A stretch of DNA of 64,000 bases from Amanita rubescens (taxonomy: Eukaryota > Basidiomycota > Agaricomycetes > Agaricales > Amanitaceae), in NCBI GenBank assembly GCA_015039365.1, contig WION01000108.1, positions 1 through 64,000 on the forward strand, in the 5' to 3' direction. Below the pieces are notes generated by a model. That model saw only the letters and a program-made list of their open reading frames with translations. It was not told the DNA's origin and made no database searches. The position numbers and the translations under genes are program-made. Below, in pieces: positions 12,669 to 22,533 of the stretch; position 1 is the first letter of the stretch, and every line of letters starts with the position of its first letter.

Positions 12669-15228
12669 CTAAAACACTAAGTCTATTTGGCTCGCGGCGC
12701 TCAAGACTGCCTTGATACCAGACACGGTTATATCTGTATCAGTAGCGACCCCCCAAGCACTCTTCTTCCCCGAGTCTGGTGCTTCATACACGAGTTCTAC
12801 GAACGACGCTGCGACGACGTCCGCACCCTCACCGACGGAATGCTCCGAGTACTCCCGGATAGATAGAGTGCCTCGTATCTGGGAATGCAAACAAGCAAGG
12901 ACAGCTGATAGAGGCCCGTTGCCTGCTCCAGTAACCTGACGATTCTGTCCAGAGAATGAAATAATGCCCGTGAACCGACGTCGGCCGCTGCCTTCGTCCA
13001 CCATATTGTGTTCACCAAGAGCGAGTTTAGGTACAGGGGTGTTGAAGGCGTATGTCACGATGAAAAGATCTGTTAAATCGTCGAGCGAGATGCTTCCGCC
13101 TCTATCTCTAACTGCCCGCTGTACGACTTCGAAGAATGCTGCCTGTAGTCTTCTGGGCAGTTCAAGACCCAGAGAGTTGACGATGGCACCCGCAAGATCA
13201 TCTTGTCCTGATTTGTTGTTGAAGCCTACGTGCAGGCGGAGTTCCGGCAGGGTCCCGTCTCCGATTGCGGAATTGACTGCACTTAACAAGGCTCGGAGAC
13301 CAGACGCCGCAATGTCAGAGTCGAGGCCGACTCCCCACCATGATTGAGATGTCTTGTGGTCGTTTGCAGGTACGATTTCAACGTACGATGCAGCTTTAAC
13401 TTCTTTTCCTTCTCCAACAGCGTGTTCGGTGTAGTCGCGGATGGTATAATCGATATCCAAATGAGTACGTAAAGCGTCGAGGAGTGCGGATAACGGGCCA
13501 TTTCCGTCACCTCTGATAACCCGATATACACCGTCTACGGATATCGTGCCGTCGAATCTTCGATGCTCATCTTCCGGACCCTCATCTGACGAGTCCGGTG
13601 TAGAATCAGTGGAGATCTTGAAGTTCCGGAGTGTCAATCTGCCTTGGTATTTAGAACCGCCAAAGTGGTATGTGCGTCGGAATGCGGTGGTGATGTCCTC
13701 CACATTCACTTCGCGGGCGTCACGGTCCGATATTTCTTGGATGACCTTATAGAAAGCAATTTGCATCTTGCGTGGAAGATCAAGGCGCAGATGTTGTTTG
13801 ACGAGATAAGCGATACCTCCCTTGCCAGATTGCGAGTTAACGCGAATAACCGCTTCATATGTCTGCCCAAGATCTGCCGGATCGATAGGCAGATAAGGCA
13901 TCTCCCAGTATTCGGGTTCGTTTTTGGAAGCTGCACCCGCGTGTCGAACCTTTTGAGCTTCGAAACCCTTCTTGATGGCATCTTGATGAGAGCCAGAGAA
14001 GGCCGTGAAGACGAGTTCACCGGCATATGGGTGTCTTGGGTGGACAGGGAGATCGTTGCACTGAGTCACAACATCTATGACACTCTGAATATCGCTAAAA
14101 TCGAGATTCGGCGGAATACCCTGGCTATAAAGATTGAGAGCGAGATTGACCAAGTCGACATTCCCTGTTCGTTCCCCGTTTCCAAAGAAGCAGCCTTCTA
14201 TGCGATCCGCTCCTGCGAAGATGCCCAATTCCGCTGAGGCAATCCCGGTACCTTTACATACTATTCAGAATGGCTTTATAAAGGAGCGCGTCATTGCAAC
14301 TGACCTCGGTCGTTGTGAGGATGCAAGCTCACAGCGATTTTTTCCCGTTCCGATATGTTGCGGCAAAAATACTCGATCTAAAAATGCATCAGCTTTTCTT
14401 TCTTCACTGTGTTCTAACTTTAGTACCTGATCAGCGTAATGATTCGGCGGACCTATTTCCACCGTCGACGGTAAGTTAAAAATGATGCGTTCGTCGTCAC
14501 CTGTTCCGGCCTTGCCCCATGCTGCTTTGACAGCATTACAAATTTCCACAGCAAATTCAGGCTCGGTTTGGGTGAAAGTTTCTGGACTGTATTCGTACAT
14601 AAATTTAGTTCCATATTTAGATGTGCATTCTTCCGTCAATTGTTTGACGATTTTGGTGTGCTCTACAGCGAGCGCAATAGTTTGCTCTTTGGAATTACGA
14701 AAGACGACAGTTCGGAAAAGACATGATGTGGCATTATACATGTGAAGAATTGCGTGTTTGGCACCCGCAACAGAGTCAACAGTGCGCTTGATGAGATCTG
14801 CTCTGGCGGGCGTCAGGACCTATAATTCTGTGAGATGGGGGGATTGGACTGAGTTTGGTTAGTAGCGTACTTGAATCCAGACGTCATCGGGAATTTCATT
14901 ATTCTCGATCAGGCTGCGAACGAACATGAAGTCCGTGTCGCTGGCAGCCGGGTAAGCTACCTCGATCTGCTTGACGCCAGATTTTACCAGCTGTCTAAAG
15001 AAGGTGGTTTTTTGTTCGACTGTCATGGGGTTAGCGAGGGCCTGGTTTCCGTCCCGGAGATCGGTGGATAGCCATATGGGAGCTTTGGTGAAAGTTTTTG
15101 AAGGCCATTGACGGTCGGGGAGATGAATGGGAGTGTAAGGCTTATATTTATTTGACGGGTCGATACTATAAAAGCGAGTCAGAGAAGCGGACAAGGATAG
15201 AGGAAAGTGAAGCAGACAGCATCGGCAT
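12669..15228 (-). CDS. LEU4: 2-isopropylmalate synthase with two tandem regulatory domains
   Basis: First committed enzyme of leucine biosynthesis (2-ketoisovalerate plus acetyl-CoA), feedback-inhibited by leucine. ATG at 15228-15226 gives MPML, then a 52-nt intron joins to [20 protein letters not shown], the normal fungal start. Catalytic features: [15 protein letters not shown], the SLHPHNDRG metal-binding His motif, [12 protein letters not shown], and [16 protein letters not shown]. About four introns lie in the 5' half; the 3' exon spans 12669-14240. After the catalytic and linker region come two homologous regulatory segments: the first with [14 protein letters not shown] and YTEHAVGEG, the second with [14 protein letters not shown] and YSEHSVGEG. 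Each is preceded by a linker of the pattern L-ELPR-Q-AF. Predicted length is about 785 residues, against about 620 for yeast Leu4 with one regulatory domain. Confidence 0.93.
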
Positions 15229-15298
15229 GTTGGTAAAAGTGAAGAGATGATCGAGCTGACTCAAAATAAATAGTAACATCATCAATCTCATCTTATCT
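15229..15298. promoter_or_regulatory. Short shared promoter between LEU4 and GUS1
   Basis: Only 70 bp separate the two divergent start codons, so promoter elements and 5' untranslated regions must overlap the neighbouring gene or be very short. The interval contains a pyrimidine/AT-rich stretch but no motif I would name with confidence. Coupled expression of leucine synthesis and glutamyl-tRNA charging is an inference from the layout only. Confidence 0.4.
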
Positions 15299-17991
15299 AT
15301 GTCCATCACTCTCACCCTTTCCTCAAAGCTTTCTCCATTTCCTTATGCTGCACTCGCCGTCGCAGCATGTACCGGCACTGCTGTCTCTTATGATGACTCA
15401 CAGACCGGCCATTCCCTCACGTCAGGTGAAAGCGACATAACAGTTGAAGAAGATATCGTGAAGCACCTCGCTCAACTCGCTAGCCTATTCGACGACAATA
15501 CGGACGTGGGTGTATATCCATCCTTGTCCACTCTTTTCGCTGACTCGAGGTGAAGACTTTACGGTTCTTTACTCTTGCCGCTTCGCTGCGTGATGTCTCT
15601 GCTTTCGCTGAAATCATTGCGATACTTGACTCGCTCGATGACCGTCTTGCATTCCGCACTTTCCTTGTCGGACACGAACCAACTGCCGCAGACTGGATTG
15701 TATGGGGATCCTTAAAAGGTAAAGCACCCGGATGCTCTACCTTTCTAAGTTACAGAAAATTCGTTGTCTAGGCAATATCAAGGCTATTGGTTTACTCAAG
15801 AATAATCAACATTTTCACTTGTTGCGCTGGTTCACCTTCCTCGAGTCCCTTGCTCCTATCCAGGGAGCGTTAACGGATCTGGCTAATGCAAAAGCAAACA
15901 AAGCCCGTTCCAACAAGACAGCAGCAGGCTTTACTCTTGGACTTCAAGGCGCAAAAATGAACGAAGTAGTTACCCGATTTCCTCCTGAGCCATCTGGCTA
16001 TCTTCACATAGGCCATACCAAAGCCGCTATATTGAATCAGCATTTTTCCAAGATGTACAACGGGAAATTAATCATCCGCTTTGACGACACGAATCCTACC
16101 AAAGAACGGGTATGTGCATTCAAGATGTTGCTTAGCTTCTTCTTACGAGCGCCAACGTCAGACTGAATTTGAGGAGACCATTCTCGAGGATTTACGGTTG
16201 CTTGACATAAAGGGCGATCGAGTGACTCACACCTCGGATTATTTCGATCTGCTGTATGACTACGCAATCCGGCTGATCAAGTCTGGAAATGCTTATGCAG
16301 ATGATACGGAACAGCCACAGGTTCGTTCTTCCATGTCATCTTAAAGTGCGCCTAACTTGAAATTAGATGAGAGACGAGCGGTTTAAAGGCATCGCATCCA
16401 AACATAGAAATGACGATGTAGAAGAGACGTTGGCACGTTTTAGCGAGATGAAGTTAGGCACAAAGGAGGGCCTACGGTGGTGCATTCGTGCCAAAATCAG
16501 CATCGATGATCCGAACAAAGCTCTCCGCGATCCTGTTATCTATCGATGCAATGTGTTACCTCACCATCGCACAGGGTAAGTCGCCAAGTGTCGCTCTGCC
16601 TCTCCTCCTCAATCTGTGTCAGAGACAAGTGGAAAATTTACCCTACCTATGACTTTGCTTGCCCTATTGTCGATTCCGTAGAGGGTGTCACGCATGCATT
16701 AAGGACAAATGAATATCGCGATAGAAATCCGCAATACCAGTGGATGCTAAAGGCTCTCGGCGTGCGCGAGGTTCATATCTGGGACTTCAGGTAAAAATCG
16801 CGAGTTATTGGAAAGGGACGTTGCTTATTTCTTCTGCAGTCGCCTCAACTTCATTTACACTCTTCTTTCAAAACGTAAGCTACATTGGTTTGTCGATAGA
16901 GGTCTCGTCAAAGGATGGGATGATCCTCGATTCCCAACTGTTCGTGGTACGTTTGATTGTCGGTTGGGAAGGTGTCATTCTAAATAGACCCACAAGGAAT
17001 ACGTCGCCGCGGCATGACCGTGGAAGCACTCACCCAGTTTATGCTTTTGCAAGGACCATCACAGGCCGTCGTTTCGTTGGAGTGGGATTCAATATGGGCA
17101 CTGAACAAGAAAGTCATCGATCCAGTGGCGCCTCGCCACTGGGCTATAGTAAAGGATAAGAGGTAGTCACCATCATTTCATCGGCATTGACTATTGCTTA
17201 CTTTCCCAGCGTACTCGTTACCATCAAAGGTGGGCCGACCGCTCCCGAAGTAAGATCAGTCCCCAAGCATAAAAAGAATCCCGAAGTTGGGGAGAAACAA
17301 ACCGTGTATACGTCCAACCTCATAATCGAGCAGGAGGATGCCGTTTCCTTCGAGAACCAAGAAGAGGCGAGTTGCTTCGCATGATGTTATGACTTGATGG
17401 TTTAATTGGATAGCACAGATAACCCTCATGGATTGGGGAAATGCAATCGTTCACAGCAAGACAGTTGGTGAATCCGGTGAAGTTGTCTCTGTGGTTATGG
17501 AACTTCATCTCGAAGGCGACTTTCGTAAGACGAAGAAGAAGATTACTTGGCTTGCTGCACCAACCGGTAGTCATCACCTCATCGACGTCCGCCTCTTAGA
17601 TTATGACTATCTCATAAACAAGAAGAAACTGGAGGAGAACGACGATGTTGCTGACTTTGTCACAGCTGTCACCGAATTTAAGGAGGAGGCACATGCAGAC
17701 GCTAATGTCCAGACGTTGAAGGAGGGAGACATCATTCAATTCGAAAGAAAGGGCTATTACAGATATGACGGCTGTGTGGATAGTGTTATGGAGTTCATCA
17801 AAATTCCTGATGGCCGCGCTGCTAATATTGCAAGCAAAGCAGGAGAGGCTACTGTTAATCTTCCGACCACGAAACAAGAATTCGTCGCCGAGGCCACGAC
17901 GTCGATGTACAAAGTCAATAATATCTATGGCGAAGAACTCAAGTTTGAAGTTGGGACAAAAATGTACACTGTACAAGGCACATATGCCTAG
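15299..17991 (+). CDS. GUS1: Glutamyl-tRNA synthetase, cytosolic
   Basis: Class I synthetase charging tRNA-Glu. ATG 15299 ([20 protein letters not shown]) begins a GST-like N-terminal domain ([20 protein letters not shown]), the module that docks on an Arc1-type cofactor in yeast. The catalytic core has [19 protein letters not shown] (HIGH signature), [19 protein letters not shown], and LLSKRKL as the KMSKS equivalent, followed by the beta-barrel anticodon-binding domain ([36 protein letters not shown]). About nine short introns; each splice I checked keeps frame. Beyond the usual end ([13 protein letters not shown]) the frame continues for about 50 residues with two related motifs, [11 protein letters not shown] and [11 protein letters not shown]. 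This tail may be lineage-specific. Confidence 0.94.
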
Positions 17992-18099
17992 TGCAGGCAG
18001 TTTAAAACTTGTAATTACATCAGTCTGTACTATTGCACCTGAGGCAACTAGAATGAAGCATGCACCAATAACTCTAATCTTTGCTCCGCGAAATTGGAC

Positions 18100-18420
18100 A
18101 ACAAGCTGTGATCATTAATGATCACTAATGATCACTCGTGATTGCTGTAGATCGTCGTGAACAAGCGTGATCATTAATGATCCACGATGAATGCTCATGA
18201 ATAGCTGTGAACAGCCATGAATAGTAGTTATTGTATTAAGCTAAAATATACTGATTCCCTCGTGAACACTTGTGAACCACAGTGAATGTTCATGATCATT
18301 CTTTGAGACCATGCACATGCAATCGTGATCAGTCATGGATCATCATGGAATGATCATCCGAGTGATTCATTCATGATCACTTGTGATCTATTCACGATCA
18401 TGATACAATTCGCAGTGTAA
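18100..18420. repeat. TGATCA-rich short-motif repeat region
   Basis: About 320 bp directly downstream of the synthetase gene contain dense, irregular repetition of TGATCA, CGTGATC and GTGAA(C/T) words, for example TGATCATTAATGATCACT near 18110. No reading frame is present. A similar tract lies at about 60,355-60,600. Confidence 0.7.
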
Positions 18421-18700
18421 GTTGTAACTGATTGCCAGCATTGCAAGTTGCACTACACACCCGGGAACTCACTTCTTATAGACATGTCAGTTCAGCTGAT
18501 CATTGTAACATTGTCTAGTATGTTTATACATTAGTAGGTAGAAGATATGTAAAGCACGAGGTCTTTACGGTCCCCCCCCCTTTCCGATCGGAATCCTAGG
18601 ATTCCTATAGGAGTCTGATCGGAATGTATTACATTAAGATTACAAATTTTTGAAAACTGGATTTTCGGTCGGACTGGTATCAGACTTAGTCGGAGGCCAT

Positions 18701-18760
18701 CCGACGGACTCAAATAGGACTTATCGGACTCAAATAGGACTTATCGGACTCAAATAGGAC
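18701..18760. repeat. 20-bp tandem repeat, three copies
   Basis: Three consecutive copies of a 20-bp unit, CGGACTCAAATAGGACTTAT, inside the left part of the inverted-repeat element. Confidence 0.85.
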
Positions 18761-19642
18761 TCTTTTTATGTAGTCTTTGTAGTCTCATTTGTAATACTAC
18801 CATAATGTAACCGTGGGAAAAAGATCGAAAAAATTGTCAAAAATGCAGAAAAATCATGTGATCAGACCTATATGGAAATGAACATGCCAAACAATACCAA
18901 ACTCAAGATATTTGCAAAATACTGTTTTAAACGCTTTGTGTTGAAAATTTGAAAGGGTGCCAAAAAATCCTAAAAAATCCGGAAAAATCATGTGATCAAG
19001 GTGGGGCAAGAATTATGTTCCAAAACAAGGCCAAACTCAAGATATTTGCAAAATACTGTTTTAAACACTTCATGTTGAAAATTTGAAAGTGCCAAAAAGT
19101 CTTGAAAAATCCTGAAAAATCATGTGATTAATGTGGTGTAAGAACTATGTTCCAAAACAGAGCCAAACTCAAGATATTTGCAAATACTTCTTTTAGATAT
19201 GAGGGAGAGAATTGAAAGGTTGCCAAAAATTCTGGAAAAATCTTGTGATCAAGCAAGTACTAGTGTTTGCTAATGACAGGCATGAGTAGTGTGACTTTGT
19301 ACATGCACTGGGTGGCAGGTGGTTGATAAGACAAACCAGATGTGGGGTCAGATAAACTTACATAGTAGGTAAAACAATAAGGCTAGAATATAGTCTTAAG
19401 TTTGAGGAGACTGACTGATATTAGAGACATAAATGTCATCTTATCATTTGTTACTATGGAATGACAGGGGTATACCCCCAGACATTCCCTAGGCCAATAG
19501 GGTACTTGTTACCAATAATGCTTATGGAATGCTTACTATTTTCTTTTATATGTTGTTTATGCTAACAGGCTTTCTTTCTGGCCCAGGCATACCAATTTGA
19601 ACTTGCCACTACTAGTATTTGTGATCAGAGGTACATCAGCAG

Positions 19643-20090
19643 TAACACAGCAAAAGTCTGATCATGTCTGATGTTGTCTGATGCTTAAGTGTCTCTCAGA
19701 CAATTAGTCAGACAAGTGAGACAACTTATGGAATAGTGTCTCTCAGACAGTCAGACAGTCAGATAATCAGTGTGTCAGCATCTGTCAGTGCCTATTAGAT
19801 AGTCAGACAGTCAGATAATTAGTGTGTCAGCATCTGTCAGTGCCTATTAGATAGTCAGCCAACCAGATAATTAGTGGCACCATGTCAGCACTATCCTAGT
19901 CCAAGTCAGACAGTAAGCCAATTAGTCTGTCAGCATCTCTCAGACAGTCAGACAGTCAGACAATTATTGTGTCAGATAATCAGAAAATCAGACAACCTAT
20001 AGTCTAAACTTTAGTGTGCATCAGACAATCAGCAGTCAGACAATCAGTGTGTCAGATGTGATCAGATGTGATCAGACTTTTGCCATGTTA
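19643..20090. repeat. CAGACAGT satellite bounded by 22-bp inverted arms
   Basis: The left arm TAACACAGCAAAAGTCTGAT (19,643) is matched by its near-perfect inverse at 20,069-20,090 (2 mismatches in 22). Between them is a satellite of CAGACAGTCAGA words. It includes a 52-bp unit repeated at 19,751, 19,803 and partly at 19,855. The layout could form a large hairpin. The left arm and the start of a satellite recur at 63,905. Confidence 0.75.
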
Positions 20091-21359
20091 ACTGATGTAG
20101 CTGGTAATGATCCATAGTAGGGCACGAGTCAGTGCAGGTGGATGCAAGTGGTTTCTTGTGATTGGAACTTGAAGTTTTAGACAATTACCATGTCAGCCAC
20201 CATTAATCACCACTCTGTTACTAATAGTTTTGACTCCCACTCATTATGCACTGGCATGCCTGATTAGTTGGACAGACCCACTTAATATCTCTACTTACTC
20301 ATCTTATCTATCATTCAATGGTTGACTCATTCAGACTTCCAAAATCCCTCTTTACCCCTAAACAACATGATTGTCTGTAACACTTTTTTTTTCAATCTCT
20401 GTCCAAAACTTTTAGTCTACTAGCATCCTATTGTATTAGCACTCATCAATATCATCATTCTCTTGTTTGAGTTAACCATTACTGAGTTAAGTTAACTTTG
20501 CCAGATTGGATGCTTCTAGTGTGGAAGAAGTCAGTAGGCAATGATAATGACAAGTGAGCATAACATACTGCCAGTGACTGTCACCAATATGCTTCTAACA
20601 ACCACACCCCAGGGCCATGGCACTGCATACCATCACCAAATAACCAAGAACTCATCTCCACCCCCTTCCACCCCTTGACTTCAATACATATGTACATAAT
20701 CACAAATCCCTCATATTTACCTATGACAATCATACTTGCGTTCAGTAACCACCAGCAACCCAACTGATAATCACCAGACTGGCACACCCCTGAAATTATG
20801 TTGGGTTTTGGCTTTGCAGACTCAAATATGGTGGTGGTCATACACTGGCATACTATGATGAGATCAAAAGACAAGCAGTATTTTTGCCTTTGCCTACTGT
20901 TTGCCTTTGTTTGGTTTTACCATTACATATTATATGAAATGATTCACATGATTTTTCTGCATTTTTTAAGAATTTTTTGAGAATTTTTAACAGATATAAA
21001 ACATGCTAACATGAGCAAACATAAACAAACAAGCCAAATAGTTTAAACACATTTTAAGCATTTGTAAAAAAACTTATCGGACAGTGATCAGAGTCCTATA
21101 GGAGTCCTAGGAGTCTAATCGGACTAAACAAACAATGCCAAACACATTTCTACTCTTTTTGAGATTTTTATTGGACAGTGATCGGAATCCTATAGGACTC
21201 CTAGGACTCCTATAGGAGTCTAATCGGACTGGGGGGGGAGTGTAAAGTACTGATTTTTTACCTTTTTTAAAAATTTTATCAGATTGTTATCAGAATCCTA
21301 TAGGAATCCCTGATTCCTATAGGACTCTTATCATACTGGGGGGGGAGTGTAAAGTACTG

Positions 21360-22270
21360 GTGCTGACACCTCATTGTGGGTGGTACATGCAGTCTATTAA
21401 GGATGCGCCCTTAGGGACTCCTTTAGTCAGAATGATCAATAGGATCATTCTAAGTTTGGGCTCTATGGTGATCCCATAATCCCATTTAGAAGTTTCACAT
21501 TGATTACCAGTCATGCTTACATAACGGTCTGGGGGGTTTATGGACCAGACATTATTCTTATTTGATTGCAACGGTTCGCCGTGACTCGCCCAAGAGAGCT
21601 TGAGTCTGCAATTCAACCATATGCATGTCATTTACAGCATTCAGGGATTATTCGAGCTTTCAAGACCGAGTGGACCTGTGGACCTGAGCTTTATCTAAGC
21701 TTGGCTTGTAACTAAGTTACTCAGGGTCGGTTGGTTTAACCAAATATAGACTGTACTCGTTACCGAGGAACTCTATATAGTCTGACACTCTAGTCTAAGG
21801 CACCCTGGTAACTTAATAAAGATGAATTAGACTTTTAGCTTTAATTAAGCTTTAAGCTCATCAATTCTCTTTTAGGAAAGAAAACTGGATTCCGAAACTA
21901 GTACTCCGTTACCAGTTTATGAAGCCGAAGGAGAATCATTTCCCCCTGCCCGGAGATTACCTCCTTCATACGACGCACCAATCCCACCGTTTCCCTTAAT
22001 CCTAGGGGACCGGACTTTTATTGATACACCGGCACCAATTCCAGAATCGTCTTATACAAGGACGATTGTTCATGTTGTCAACCCTGATACCAGATTTGTT
22101 GTCACGAGACGTGGACCTGTCACAGTTCACGATCGACGAGATCACTTCCTAGCCACGCGACTTAGAAACGGTCGCACCTTGCAAGATGAAATACATCAGC
22201 GAACCTGCGAAAAAACTTGTGTGGTCTTATGTGGTCTTATGAACTTGTATAAGAGCAAAAGCTACATTTA
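21360..22270 (+). mobile_element. Degenerate LTR-retrotransposon fragment (LTR-like leader plus gag-like frame)
   Basis: The sequence 21,360-21,850 has the character of an LTR: a TATATAG-like box near 21,772 and an AATAAAG signal near 21,817. It is followed at about 21,875-22,270 by an open frame of roughly 130 codons without an ATG, Pro-rich and acidic (VYEAEGESFPPARRLPPSYD), resembling the N-terminal gag region of fungal Gypsy elements in composition. No protease, RT or integrase follows and no second LTR is seen. The assignment is an inference from composition and layout. Confidence 0.35.
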
Positions 22271-22345
22271 GATAAGAAGGCCAGTTGTGTTGAAGAATAT
22301 CAGATATCTAGACAAATAAGTGTGAACTAGGTGTGATCAGCAAAT

Positions 22346-22533
22346 CTGGGTAACAGACATGCTGGTTGTAAGTTATATTCTGGAATATACAGCATTAATA
22401 CTGTAAGTTTAAAAGTTGCATTCACATTGTCCTACCCATCTGGGTAACAGACATACTGGTTGTAAGTTATATTCTGGAATGTACAGCCTTAATACTGTAA
22501 GTTTAAAAGTTGTATTCACATCATCCTACCCTC
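22346..22533. repeat. 94-bp tandem duplication
   Basis: Two adjacent copies starting CTGGGTAACAGACAT at 22,346 and 22,440, differing at only a few positions. No coding content. Confidence 0.85.

Larger units (their letters stand above)
18561..21356. mobile_element. Non-autonomous element with C/G-rich inverted termini, copy 1
   Basis: The left end reads GGTCTTTACGGTCCCCCCCC (from 18560) and the right end is GGGGGGGGAGTGTAAAGTAC (to about 21,358): imperfect inverted copies of a CTTTAC-n-TCCCCCCC type terminus. Both ends continue into quasi-palindromic arrays of TCCTATAGGA and TCCTAGGA words (18,585-18,625; 21,090-21,225; 21,293-21,333). The right end is duplicated in tandem about 110 bp apart (21,230 and 21,337). 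Inside are AT-rich repeats, three copies of an ACTCAAGATATTTGCAAA block (18,900-19,190), and a satellite. No coding potential was seen, so any movement would depend on another element. A second copy starts at about 63,037 in reverse orientation. No target-site duplication is certain. Confidence 0.6.

Noticed and set aside
18561..21356. CRISPR array, because of regularly spaced repeats
   Set aside because: Eukaryotic context; units are tandem without unique spacers of constant length.
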